Shown piece by piece: positions 1-11,345 of a stretch of 64,000 nucleotides of DNA. Source of the DNA: Eulemur rufifrons (taxonomy: Eukaryota > Chordata > Mammalia > Primates > Lemuridae). Each line of letters opens with the position of its first letter. Positions within the stretch are counted from its first letter, which is position 1. The notes beneath the pieces are model-generated. The model saw only the letters and a program-made list of their open reading frames with translations, was not told where the DNA came from and did not search any database. The position numbers were made by a program, and so were the translations under genes. The DNA is taken from the NCBI RefSeq assembly GCF_041146395.1, contig NC_091010.1, forward strand, positions 54,022,001-54,086,000, given 5' to 3'.

Positions 1-179
1 AGGTGATGAATTTGTTAATTAGCTTAATTTAACCATCCCACATTATATTCAAAAATCATAACACCACTTTGTGTCCCATAAATATATACATCTATAACTT
101 GTCAATAAAAAAAAAAAGCAGAGAGATAAATGTAAAATTACAAGAGCCACATATTACAAAAAAGAAGCACATGGTGCTA

Positions 180-640
180 CGAGGGTGAAGAAAGGGAGAT
201 GCATCCGGGCAGGGTGTCAGGGAAGGCTTCCCTGAAGAGTGATGGCTGAGCTGAGCTCTGTAGGCTGAGCAGGGTGGGAGTGGGGGACAAAAGGCATTCA
301 AAGCAAAGGGAAAGCACAAACGCCCTGAGGAGGCAGAGCAAGATCTGGTCCAGACACCACAAAGATCAGTGACAATGGAGCCAGAGGGGCTCGTGTGGGA
401 TGAGCAGATAGAGGCAGGTGGTGGCAGACCACACAGAGTGTTGTGGGCCACCGCAATGACATGGGATTTTATCCTAAGAGATATAGGCAGAGTTCAGGCA
501 TTTCTCTGGACCACGGTGTGGAGAATGGGTTGGTGGTGCAAGAATGGGTGAGAGACGTAGTTAGGGAGCTGTAGGAGTAATCCAGGCAGGAGTTGAGGGT
601 GCCTTTGATGAGGGTGATGTGCAGGTGGGGATTGGCAAAC
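180..640 (-). repeat. L2 (LINE-2) fragment, minus strand
   Basis: Plus-strand text reads like the reverse complement of the L2 reverse-transcriptase C-terminus and 3' region. It has GGAAGGCTTCCCTGAAGAG near 221, a 'cgccctgagg' stretch near 320, 'gattttatcctaag' near 465 and 'gtaatccaggcagga' near 576, in the same order as the L2 copies at 19.5, 23.0, 30.2, 45 and 46 kb. The reading frame is destroyed. Family is from recalled consensus; borders are approximate. Confidence 0.6.
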
Positions 641-722
641 CCAGCAATGACAAGCTGAAGCTGGGGTAATGGAGGGGGCGGGCGGGGAGAGGAGGTAGGA
701 CAGGTGCTGCCTTTGTATTTGT

Positions 723-1528
723 CCAAACCTAACTCAAAACTGCACAAGGGCAGTTAGGCAGAATCCAACCACATCGGCCTTCCCCTCAAATTCGTTGCCT
801 GCCTCTATTTAAAACGGACTTAGAGGCCCATAAAACCAATTCTAATTAGGGCCCTTTATTCTTCTGCAATAAAACTGAAAACTTTCATTAGATCCAGTAA
901 AATTCTTAACAACATCTTCTTAATTCCCACTTTAAAAGGTCATTTTTACATGTTCTAAATATAATAATTATTTGGTAATGACAAAGGTCTTCCTAATTAA
1001 ACAATTATTTTATTATATATTATCAACTTAAAAATGCTTAAAGTCTCAGCTCTATCAGGAAAATAAATTATTTTATTTACAAGAGTTGGTCTGAGAAACC
1101 TGATCTTCCTGCACAAACAAGGCAGAACTGACCACGATGATGTGAGATAGGATTATTAGGCTCTGTGGCTGAGGTTCCCATTTCCTCCAGTGATTCCTCT
1201 CCCTGTTACTTACATGTGCGTATCTGTGTCTGTGCATGTGTGTGTATACAGGAAAGAGAAGTGTCTGTGAGACATGAATCTTTGCCTCTCCCCATCACTA
1301 AAATATTCCTACGAAATCTCTATGTCAGAAAAGAGCCCGAAACCCCTAATGGTTAAAGGAAAATATCCCTCAGAGAGGTGAAATAGGACACTTTGGTCAG
1401 CTATAAATGGCTCGGGGGCAACATATGTATCAGTTCTTTCATCTTCTCCAACAGCTGAGAATAAAGCATTGGAGCCATGGGAGCTTTGATGGAGTGAACA
1501 TTAAAATCATAAATTGGAGACCTAGCAC
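723..1528 (+). repeat. Copy A of an old local duplication (partner 4866-5777)
   Basis: This stretch is collinear with 4866-5777. Shared blocks in the same order include CAACTTAAAAATGCTTA (1024 and 5124), CTCTGTGGCTGAGG (1161 and 5328) and ATGGGAGCTTTG (1478 and 5725). Aligned parts look roughly 70% identical by eye. Copy A has about 44 extra bases near 860-905 and lacks the long GT run of copy B. No open frame is shared. It may be a true local duplication or two copies of an unnamed ancient repeat. Confidence 0.6.
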
Positions 1529-1842
1529 TTGTAGGCACCATGATGGGAATATCTAGAGCACTGGGCACTACAACTCAGTTGGTTGAAGGAATGGTAACCA
1601 AAGACCAAATTTCCAATTTCACAACTTTACAGAAACCAGCCCCAACTCCTAATCTAATCATCCATAAAAGCTGGGTTTGGTTTCTGTTCACATGGACAGG
1701 CTTTTCCAAGGCTTGTCTTGGCCCAACCTACTGCCCCAGAAGTTCTCCATATGTTATGAGAATAAGGGGGCTCTAATCATGTGGAATGTGCACCCAGCTT
1801 TGTGAGTTTGTTTTCCAATAGCAGGAATGGACTTGTGCAGAA

Positions 1843-1950
1843 CAGGGTGGGGAGCCTGCAACTTCAAGGCCACATGTGGCCCCCCAGATTTCCAAATGCA
1901 GCCCCTCAACCAAATCCAAATTTCACAGAACAAACCCCTTTATTAAAAGA
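1843..1950 (+). mobile_element. hAT-like non-autonomous DNA transposon fragment (left half)
   Basis: The text AGGGTGGGGAGCCTGC, followed by a 'ggccacatgtggcc' palindrome and CCAAATCCAAATTTCACAGA, resembles the left half of a palindromic mammalian hAT-type element. The expected inverted right half is absent: the sequence runs straight into the L1 fragment at about 1950. Family name not assigned. Confidence 0.45.
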
Positions 1951-2910
1951 ATTTGGGTCTTCTCTCTTCTTTTTTTTGGTTAGTCTAGCTATTGGTTTAT
2001 CTATTTTGTTTACCTTTTTGAAGAACCAACTTTTTGTTTTGTTGGTCCTTCATATTTTTTTGTTTTTGTTTTTGTTCCGTTTTTTGGTCTCTATTTCGTT
2101 TAGTTCTACTCTAATCTTTGTTATTTCTTTTCTTTGGCTAACTATGTATTTGGCTTGTTCCTGTTTTTTTAGTTCCTTAAAGTGCAATATTAGGTTGTTA
2201 ATTTGTGATCTTTTTACTTTTTTGATGTAGGCATTTAGTGCTATAAACTTCCCTCTCAGCCCTGATTTAACAGTATCCCACAAATTTTGGTATATTGTGT
2301 TTTCATTTTCATTTATTTCAAAAAATTTTTTAATTTCCATCTTTATTTCTTCATTGAAATATCATGAAGGAGCATGTTGCTTAACTTCCATGTATTTGTA
2401 TAGTTTCTGAAGTTCCTCTTCATATTGATTTCTAGCTTTATTCCACTGTGGTCTGAGAAAATACTTGATATGATTTAGGTTTTTTCAAATTTGTTCAGAC
2501 TTGTTTTGTGGCTTAACATGTGGTCTATCTTGGAGAATGTTCCATGTGCTATTGAAAATAATGTATATTCTGTAGTTGTCGGATGGAATGTTCTATAAAT
2601 TAAGTCCATTTGGTCTAAAGTCCAAATTAAGTCCAATGGTTCTTTGTTGATTTTCTTTCTCAATGATCCGCCTAGTGCAGTGAGTGGGGTGTTAAAGTCT
2701 CCCACTATTATTGTGTTGCTGTCTATCTCTTTCTTTAGGTTTAGTAATATTTGTTTTATGACTCTGGGTGCTCCAATATTGGGCGCATATATACTTAGGA
2801 TCGTTATATCCTCTTGCTGAATTGATTTCTTTACCATTATAAAATAACTTTTTTTGTCTCTTTTACCATTTTGATTTAAAGTTTGGTTTATCTGCTATAA
2901 TTATAGACAA
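1945..2910 (-). mobile_element. L1 ORF2 fragment (endonuclease to linker region), minus strand
   Basis: Minus-strand translation of 2837-2475 gives 120 residues of the L1 ORF2p apurinic-type endonuclease. It includes the IVGDFN motif, with its catalytic Asp/Asn, and a late S-K-I-D-H motif holding the catalytic His. A second open piece (2340-2050) continues into the linker before the reverse transcriptase, with [17 protein letters not shown] text. Frames are broken and both ends of the element are missing: no 5' UTR, no ORF1, and no reverse transcriptase or 3' UTR. It is a dead internal fragment and cannot make a working protein. Confidence 0.9.
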
Positions 2911-4165
2911 TGACACTTAAATTTCAACATGAGTTTTAAAAGGGACAAACATTCAAACCATAGCAGCTAGGGACATGGTTATCAGTTAGGGAAAACAAAT
3001 CACTCTCAGGAAAATGGTAAAAGTCATCATTGGACCCACCAAGCCCTCTACCCTTCCAGCCCTTAGGTGAGAGTAAAAAGTGCCTTTTCCCTGGAGTCAG
3101 AAAACCATTTTCTGCTTTCTTTTCAGCATCCTCCAACTATCTATCTGGGTTTCCATTTTCTCCTTCAATACATAGAGTCAGTATCTTTTTTTTTCCCCTC
3201 CTCATAAAGGGTTTTGAGAAGAAAATGAAAAGTAAAATAGAAGTTACAATGAACACAGAATGTTTAAAAAGAATGAAGTACTAGACAATTGTATAATGTA
3301 GAGAGAAACTAGTCAATATTTATGAAGTTTTTATTTTGTGCCAGACATCATTCTAAACACTTTATATAAAATAAAACCTATTGGCTAGTAAAAGCAATAA
3401 AGAAGTAAATTTAATAGCAATTTATCCATATGATCATTCATGATTTTCAAGTAAAATTCTAGTGCTTTTTACCTTTCTCCATGCACCTGTCTGACCTAAT
3501 CCCAGAAAGGCTGAAGGAGTGCAGTTGCTGAGCCTTGCGTGATCTGCCAGAAAATCAGAGCAGACTGTTTTCCCCCTAAATGGCCTCAAGTGCAAGTCTC
3601 CAGTCTTTGCAGTTCTCAGCTCAGTGGATGGAAAAATAGTCTCTCCCAGAGGGGAGGGAAGTAAAATTATAACTTCTCCTTCTGATACAATTCTCCCTGC
3701 CAGCATTAAGGTATTGACTGCAATTGTAAACCCCGTGGATGAAAAGACAACTTAAAATGCACACTCCATTCCACTTGTGGGCATTCTAAAGGACTTTGGG
3801 GTTTATCAGGGGACAGGAGGGCAGTAACATGATAGTTATTTAAAGAACAAGAGGATCGAATGGCTTTGTTCAGCTGTTCCTGGACTGACGTGTCCACAAA
3901 TAAAAGATTAAAAATTTTGGCTCCCAAGTGCAAGAAATAAATGAATCTTGGCTTGTTTGTTGTTGTTGCTGTTGTGTTTGTTTTCCTTCTACAGAAAGTA
4001 GTATCTGAAATGTAATAACTGAAAGTTTCTCCAAAACAAACCAAAAAGTCTCCAATGGAATGAAATATGGCTGGGACCTAGAGAATGCGCAGTCTTGTTG
4101 GTCAGCGGTAGAAATATGGTAAGAAATAAAATTCTGCAGCCGGTGAGCTAAATGGTTGTTGTCAC
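2911..4165. other. Non-repetitive stretch with a short MIR remnant, no gene seen
   Basis: Open frames here are 66-112 codons, overlap on both strands and resemble nothing. The only repeat-like text is at 3310-3375 (minus-strand MIR, 'ttgtgccagacatcattctaa'-type). A short T/G run, 'gtttgttgttgttgctgttgtg', lies near 3957. Confidence 0.5.
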
Positions 4166-4169
4166 AATC

Positions 4170-4260
4170 ATTCATTTTGTTAATTGAGCACTTTTTTGTA
4201 TATCAGATACTGTATCAGGTGCCAGGTGAGATTTTAAGGGGAATGATATATTTTCTGCCC
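4170..4260 (-). repeat. L2 3'-end fragment, minus strand
   Basis: 'ttaattgagcac', 'atcagatactgtatcaggtgcc' and 'ttttctgcccttgaaatg' match the L2 3' UTR read in reverse (tttattgagcac...gtgccaggcactg...ctgccctc). The fragment is short and decayed. Confidence 0.5.
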
Positions 4261-4274
4261 TTGAAATGACCAAG

Positions 4275-4525
4275 GTGTCATTTCTTGAGTGCTACTATGT
4301 CCTGAGCATTGTTGTTAGTACCCTATATATAATCGTCAACAAATCCTCGTAGCAATCCAAGAGACAGGTGCTATCATTATCATCACTATTTTACATATGA
4401 GAAAGAGACACAAAGAGATTAAGTAACTTGCTCAAGGTCGCTGGCTAGTGAGTGGAATGGCTGGGATTCAAACCCTGGCCGTCTGCTCTAGAGCTCATGA
4501 TACTAACCACTGCACTTTACCACCC
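4275..4525 (-). repeat. MIR SINE, minus strand
   Basis: Nearly complete MIR in reverse: 'gagtgctactatgtcctgagca', a TTTTACATATGAGAAAGAGA core, AAGTAACTTGCTCAAGGTCG, GGCTGGGATTCAAACCC, then 'atactaaccactgca' (the tRNA-derived A-box side). One of the best-preserved MIRs in the window. Confidence 0.85.
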
Positions 4526-4804
4526 CTCCTGTGGGAGAGGGGTTATGAGAGATCCAGGCATGATTCCACTCTTTGGTCAGTGCTACCCAAATGTTTCGTA
4601 TATACATGCTTCAGAGAAAAGAGACAGATGATCAAAGAAGGGTTCATTGAGGAGGAAGTTCATAAAAGAATCTCTCTTTGCTTATTCTTATGTAGCATTT
4701 AGGACTTCACAGGCAGCGGTGAGCAGAGGCCATCTCCAGCTAATGGGAATGGCATGAGCAAAGTCATCTTAGTACAAGAAATACTTAATAACAAAAAGCT
4801 GTTT

Positions 4805-4866
4805 AGCGCAGTGCTTCTCAAACTTTGATATAAATACAAGTCACCGGTTTCTTGTTAAAAGGCAGC
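4805..4866 (+). mobile_element. MER5A-like hAT-Charlie fragment
   Basis: 'gcagtgcttctcaaactttga' followed by 'cttgttaaaaggcagccc' matches the left terminal part of MER5A (CAGTGGTTCTCAAACTTT...CTTGTTAAAACACAG). Only about 60 bases remain. It abuts the start of duplication copy B. Confidence 0.6.
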
Positions 4867-5777
4867 CCAAGCTCAACTTAAGGCTGCACAGGGGTGTTAG
4901 TGAGAAGCCAGCCAGATCAGACTTTTCCCCACAAATTCATTTTCTGCTCCTATTTTAAATGAACACACTGGCCCATAAAACCAATTCCTATTAGGATCTC
5001 TTTACTCTTAACAACCTCTTTTTTATTTCCCTCCTTTAAAATCTATTTTATATGTTCTAAGTAAAATAATTACTGACTAGTGAGAATATTTCCCTAATTC
5101 CACAGTTATTTTCTTAAAATTACCAACTTAAAAATGCTTACAGTCTGAGATCTGCCCGGGAAATAAATTATTTAATGTGCATTATAATTTTCTCTCAAAT
5201 AACTTTTTAGGAGTTGGAGAGAAAATGAGTTAGTCTGAAAAGCTCCACTGTGTTAATTTTAGGACTGATCTTCCTGGCAGAAATCAAGCAGTATTTAACA
5301 CTGTGAAACGAGGGAGGATTGATGAACCTCTGTGGCTGAGGCCCTGGTTTCCTGTAGTGTGTGTGTGTGTGTGTGTGTGTGTACACGTGTGTGCATGCAT
5401 GCATGTTCAGATATATGCATTATGTGTGGGTCCAAGCAGGTGTGTATACTTATGGATCATCATAAAAGAGGAGTTTTCTTGGAACAAGAGGCTCATCTTC
5501 AGTCTCAGTGGCCAGAAGTTGAAATATAGTGTCTATGTGACAAATGCCCTCCCACCCCACTGTAAGATTCCTCTCCATATCACTAGGATAGCGCCTGAAA
5601 TGCATGCTTTGAAGCTAACTCCATAGACAGGTGGCATAGGATACTCTAGTCAGCTATTAATGACTCAGTGGGAAGGTAATTATCAAATTCTCTGTAGTGT
5701 CAAGTGAGAATAGATCCCTGGCTAATGGGAGCTTTGCCGGATGGCATGTTTGGATCATTAATTGGAAGGAACCTGGG
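4866..5777 (+). repeat. Copy B of an old local duplication (partner 723-1528)
   Basis: Collinear with copy A; see that entry for shared anchors. The offset between matched anchors grows from about 4100 to 4167 to 4247 along the unit, largely because copy B contains the (GT)n tract and added bases in the middle. It also has GGCCCATAAAACCAATTC (near 4970) in common with copy A (near 827). No coding potential is shared by the two copies. Confidence 0.6.
5356..5406. repeat. (GT)n microsatellite with TG/CATG tail
   Basis: About a dozen uninterrupted GT units, then ACACGTGTGTGCATGCATGCATG. It lies inside duplication copy B. The matching place in copy A (1190-1250) has only short imperfect TGTG runs. 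Confidence 0.95.
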
Positions 5778-6250
5778 CTTTTCAGGACACCTGATGAACA
5801 GATACAGAGCCCTGAGCATCTTCTGTGTTGTCGTAGCATCCTGTCCTCCCTTTCTCATAGTTTTTATTTTACATTTTACTTATCCTCTCATTTGAGTTAG
5901 ACAGATGTCACTAAGGGCCATATTGGCCCTTGAGATCAGGGACAATTAAGTTAAAGCTCCAAATCCTTTGGGCTAAGGAAGTCCAATCCTTTCACAGATG
6001 TCTGCTGAGAACTGAGGTGAGGAGAGGAGGGTGTTTCCAGAGCTCGTCATACACAACTTTATTCTTTATATGAAAGTTCAGCTGAGTCCTTTCCTGAACA
6101 TGAGAAAGGATTCTTGCCATACACTTTTGAAGGACCATTATTATCAACCCAATACCAAATAATATTGTCATAAATGCGATAGAGGCTAAATGGAGATTGC
6201 CCGTCCCTAGCTAAGCATAGAGTGAGAGGTCAGTTGCTGTCTGCTGAGAC
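5778..6250. other. Unique sequence, nothing recognised
   Basis: No open frame of interest and no repeat signature that I can name. Confidence 0.4.
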
Positions 6251-6254
6251 CTCT

Positions 6255-6475
6255 CAGGGTGCCAGACATTGTGTAAATGATTCATATACATTATCACAAG
6301 CACTAACAGGAAACTTATTCTCCCCGTTTTACAAATTAGGAGCGAGGCTTAGAGAGCTGAGGTGACTTGGCCAAAGCCACACTGCTCATACACAGGAAAA
6401 CTGGGAATAAGACTGGGTTATCTGACTCCAAGATGTCAAGCTCTTTCTCCTACACCACACTACTGCAAAAGTTTA
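6255..6475 (-). repeat. MIR SINE, minus strand
   Basis: 'ggtgccagacattgtgtaaatg', 'ccgttttacaaattaggag', 'gaggtgacttggccaaagccaca' and a final 'ctcctacaccacactactgca' follow the MIR order in reverse. Confidence 0.8.
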
Positions 6476-6509
6476 ATTAATCAGAACATGCAGGGACTAT
6501 TGTCATGGA

Positions 6510-6615
6510 AAAGGCTTTCAATCTGAAGCCTTAATTCTTCCCTAACTCTGTGTGACTTGGGTAAGTCACGTCATCTCTCTGGCTCTTATTGAACTCATCT
6601 GTAAAAAGGGCAGTT
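6510..6615 (+). repeat. MIR SINE core, plus strand
   Basis: 'tgtgtgacttgggtaagtcac', 'tctctggctc' and 'actcatctgtaaaaagggca' are the MIR core in forward orientation. It lies back to back with the reverse MIR just upstream, so the two form a weak inverted pair. Confidence 0.75.
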
Positions 6616-6639
6616 TGGGTTAGGGAATACATTATATCT

Positions 6640-6750
6640 ATTGGAGAAAAAAATAAACAGCTAGTGGTTACCCCAGGTGTTGGGGGTACATGTCTGAAAG
6701 AGCATAATGGGGGTTGAGGTCTGGTAATATTCCATTTCTGGGTCTGACTG
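6640..6750 (+). repeat. L1M 3'-UTR fragment, plus strand
   Basis: 'aacagctagtggttacccca' followed by a G-rich stretch and 'agcataatggggg' resembles the L1M 3' region ('cagtggttacctctgggg'). Short and uncertain. The stretch 6750-7380 after it shows nothing I recognise. Confidence 0.4.
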
Positions 6751-7383
6751 CTGTTGCAAGAAAGCTTTTCCTTTGTGAAATGTCATTAATCTGCATGTTT
6801 ATTATTGGTGCACTTTCTTTATGGATTCTGTTCTTTGAGAAGAAAGTTTACATTGAAACAAATAAGCCAAAAAACATACTAACCATTTCAATTCCTAAAC
6901 GGAAAAAAAGGCCAAGTATAAACATCAAGAAAAATGTTTTTAAAAGTGTTTAAACCTCCAATGAATGCTCATCTCATTTGTAGGGAAAAAGTAACTATGA
7001 GAAGGGAAAAAAACACCTCAGCTCCAAATCACAATGGGCAGCAAATCCTTACTTCCTTGGCTGTCTAACACAGGTTTCCCTTCTGGAATACGGCTTAAAT
7101 ACTGCATAGCCGGCTTTGTTCTAATACCCTCTATTCTGAAGCAGTGTGGCATTTAATAAATTGCAGTTAGCAGCCATTAAGCTGAAACCTACTGTTACCA
7201 AAACCACAGGATCTTAGCAGTAATATGGTCACCCTATAGTGCTATGATCCTACAATGTAATGGGATAGTCAGGGTGTCAGGACACAACACAAGGAGACCA
7301 GGAGCATATGAAAAAGGTCACAATCAGTCCTGCTAACACAGATCACATTTAGATGAAGGTAACTCTTTGCCATTAAAGGCAAC

Positions 7384-7993
7384 TGATGGGGCTCAGAAAA
7401 CAGTACCCCAAAATGAAGGCCTCAGAAGCAAAAGTTTTTCGCTGACCTTTTCCTGTCCTCCTGCCTCTCAGAACCATTCTCCCCCAAGGCTAGCCATAGA
7501 AACTAGAATCCCTCTTCCCCAGGGCAGGTCACAAAAGCCAGAACCTCCTTTTCCAAAACCCAGAAATAAAACCTAAAATTATTCTATGTAAAAAATGGCC
7601 ATTAAAAAAAATTATCTGACCTACCTTGTTTAACTGTAGGTCATAAGACCCCCATTCCGGTGAGGGTCCTGCCCCACACTCAGAAGGAAGGAATGCCTGC
7701 TCCAAGAGGTCATGAAGAATCTAGACAGATAGGATTTACTAGGTTTCCCTATTCAGTCTATTAACATTAGATTATACCCTTTTTGTCCAATCATATCTCT
7801 CACTGCTGTCCATAATTTGTTGAACTTAACTTTAAAAACGGACAACTTCCTCTGTATCTTCGGATTTTCATTCTGAATGTTCCCATGTATACACGTTAAA
7901 TAAATTTGTATGCCTTTTCTCCTATTAATCAATCTGCCTCACATCAGTGATTTTTAAGCAAACTTTTAGGAGGCCAAAGGCCTTAGTCCTACA
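7384..7993 (+). mobile_element. Solitary LTR of an endogenous retrovirus (ERV1-like)
   Basis: A 610-bp stretch begins TGATGGGG and ends CCTACA, so it has the TG...CA ends of an LTR. It is flanked by the same 4-bp duplication, CAAC (7380-7383 and 7994-7997), the length typical of gammaretrovirus-like integration. Near its 3' end 'gttaaataaatttgtatgcc' provides an AATAAA polyadenylation signal, followed by 'cctattaatcaatctgcctc', typical of ERV1 R-U5 text. There is no internal viral sequence beside it, so it is a recombined solo LTR. Exact family not assigned. Confidence 0.75.
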
Positions 7994-7997
7994 CAAC

Positions 7998-8689
7998 CTT
8001 CTATTTTAGTGGAACCTGTGCTAACAATAAATGGACTGTAGACAGTTGAGGGTTAGGAGGGAAGAACTCCAATATTTCAGACACTGAGGAAGCATGGTGG
8101 CTTCAGCTCATTAAACGGCAGTGAAGAAATGATAATCTACTCAGGTCACTGTGGGCCACAGCCCCAGCCCTTGTGTCACCGAAAGTTCAGCACTTGTTCC
8201 CGAGGCCACATCAGAAGAATGAGGACAAGTGGTTTGAGGAGAAGGAAAGGAAGGTTTATTAATTTGCTGGCAAATGAGGAGAATGTCAGACTCATATCTT
8301 AAAGTACCATTTTCCTACCTATAGGCAGAGAGACAGAGTTTTTAAAGGGAGTTTTCAGCTTTGGGCTAATGCTGTTGAACTATAGCATCTCCAGCGAAGA
8401 CAATCTCATGATCTTTGCTTGGACAATTCTGTTAAACCGTGTCCTGTGGTACAAAGAACAAAGGACACTCCCCTGCCCCTCTGATCACTAGTCTCAGGCA
8501 GGAATACAGGTTTGCATTCTCAAGAAGAGTGGGGAAGATTTTAAAGAGACAATTTTTAAAACATCTTACCCTTTTTCAGGCCATTCCTTCTATTACCCTT
8601 GAACAGACACCAGCATGTCTCAGAGGCCCTCAGGCAAGCTGGCAGCAGAAAGTATTCTCTGGCAGAAGTCAGCACCTAAAGGGGTAAAC
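7998..8689. other. Unique sequence, nothing recognised
   Basis: Moderate GC with short overlapping frames only (82 codons at 8439-8687). No repeat or gene signature recognised. Confidence 0.4.
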
Positions 8690-8700
8690 ACTAGTGTTAG

Positions 8701-9387
<687 letters not shown>

Positions 9388-9397
9388 CTAGTGTTAG

Positions 9398-10040
9398 AAA
9401 ACTGAAGTTTTATAAATGCAGATCCTTGGGAGTGTAAATCGGTACAACTGTATTGGACCATTACCCATCATCCTAGGAAAGTCGAGGATGCATCCCCTGC
9501 GACCCAGCAATCCCACCCCTCTGAAGCGCTCTGCAGAATCCTGCCTGCAGGTGCCCACAGAGACACGAATAAGAATTCTCCTAGCAGGATTGTGTGTAAT
9601 TCCATCAACAGGAGAATGGATAAATAAATTATGATATATTCATATAATTAAACACCTTCCAGCAGACAAGATGTCAAACAAAAATGATGTATAACAACAT
9701 ACATTTATCTCACAAATATGCTTTTGATTATAGATTCGAGTTTCAGAAGAATACAACATGATAATATTTTGCAAATTTTAAAAACAGGCATAAATAGTAA
9801 TGTAGTTTTTGTTAGGGATCCATACATATGTAGCAAAGGTAAAAAGAGTAAAGAGAAAATTGATGAACAGCAAGTGCGTTGACTTCGCTGAAAAGAATGA
9901 AGGGGGATATGAACAGGGAGGGGCCCGGGCGTTCATAATGCGAGGCAGGGCAGTGAGTTCAGTTATTCATCGTGTTAGTCTTTATAACTTTTTGTTTATC
10001 TCATATTTCATCAAATTTTTAAAAATTTAATCTAAAAAAT
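9398..10040 (+). mobile_element. L1M-type 3' end, plus strand (decayed)
   Basis: 'cagcaatcccacccctctga' and 'aattccatcaacaggagaatggataaa' match the L1M text shortly before the 3' UTR (CCCAGCAATCCCACT...; AATGGATAAACAAATT). This is followed by AT-rich 3'-UTR-like sequence with 'catatttcatcaaatttttaaaaa' at the end. No open frame survives. Confidence 0.6.
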
Positions 10041-10044
10041 AAAA

Positions 10045-10255
10045 TTAGAATTCATTCACTCATCCATCCATCCAAATGTTCGTTCATTCAATACATATTT
10101 ATGAGCATCCACTTCATGCCAGGCGCCCTTCTAGGAGGTAAAGAGGTAAATGAGAGAAGTAGAAGGGTAGTCAGTGACCTCAAAGGTTTACAGTCTGGCT
10201 GGGATAAAGAGGCACACGGGGAGATTTAGACAATAGCGTGAGCAACTGACAATGA
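10045..10255 (-). repeat. L2 3'-end fragment, minus strand
   Basis: (CATC)n-like 'catccatccatcc', then 'attcattcaatacatatttat', 'cacttcatgccaggcgccctt' and 'ggtttacagtctggctggga' follow the L2 3' end read in reverse (tail repeat, ATTTATTGAGCAC, GTGCCAGGCACTG, TACAGTCTAGTGGG). Confidence 0.7.
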
Positions 10256-11095
10256 AAGAATTTGTATCTGAAAGGAAGACACAGCTTGAGGCAAAGGCAC
10301 ACACAGAACCTGCCTCCCAGGCATGTGGCTAAAGAGAAGGGAGGTCCCCGGAGGGAAGCAAACCTGACCCCACGGAAGCACAGGACATGAACCCCACTCA
10401 GGATTGCTCTTCCTCCCAGCCTGCAGTGCAATCCATTAACTTGGCAAGTGCTCCCTCTCAGGCCTGGGCTGTTTCAAACACTTTTTATTTATATAATACA
10501 ATGGCTGAAATTCTGCACAAAGGTTGATTTCATGCTGTGTTGTGCTCCTTTTTCAATATAAATGTCACAACTCTTCTAGGGGAGGTGTAACAACGATGGA
10601 GCTATATTCATCAGTCATTCTGATGCCTTGTGTTTGAAGAGCACTTGCAGCTATTTTTTTCCCCAGATTCTTAATATAAGAACATATTGGTGGAGATTAA
10701 AGCCTGTGATCTTCTCCCTCACAAAGGAATCAAAGCATGCATTATAGGAGGGCACAGTTGTTCTTGTTGACAACTATTTGTGTAGGACTGCGGAAGGGAT
10801 GACACTGGTCATTGCGCGATACCAGAAATTGCAAAAGGGAGTGGGGCATGGCAGGCTCTTTGACTCTATCATACTCAAAGGAAGAAATAACTTGCAAAAT
10901 TTTTTATAGCCTATATGATGCTAACGACAGCAATAATTAGTAAACTAAATAGGGAGCGACATACATACACATTATTCGAGTCATAATTTCAAAGATGTTC
11001 ATCATTATTAAATGGCATACAGAAAGCCCAAACGTATTTTATGGTAGAAATAGTATTACTCCTGCATTAAATACCTATTAGACATCTGGAACAAA
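10256..11095. other. Unique sequence, nothing recognised
   Basis: AT-rich in its second half. No named repeat and no supported frame. Confidence 0.4.
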
Positions 11096-11097
11096 TG

Positions 11098-11345
11098 AAT
11101 AGTAGCTAACATTACTAACGTTACCCATATCCACAATTCTAAATGCTTTAATAATATGCACAGGTGTTAATTTATACTTCATAGCTTCACAGCTTGTTAC
11201 AGGAGGACTAAATCTAACCCTCATGTTGTGCAGACGAGTAAACTAAGACCTAGATGGGTTAAACAGCAAAATCTAAGAGTTTGTGAAAGAGCTGGGATGA
11301 GAACTTAGCTCTCCTCTTACCCTGGCACAGAGCTTCCAGTCTTCC
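11098..11345 (-). repeat. MIR SINE, minus strand (diverged)
   Basis: 'agtagctaacattact', 'aaatgctttaataatatgcac', 'gacgagtaaactaagacctaga', 'gagctgggatgagaac' and 'ccctggcacagagcttcc' follow MIR order in reverse. Confidence 0.65.

Noticed and set aside
1781..2230. 149-codon plus-strand Phe/Leu-rich frame
   Set aside because: It is antisense to the L1 ORF2 fragment; the hydrophobic look comes from the A-rich L1 sense strand.
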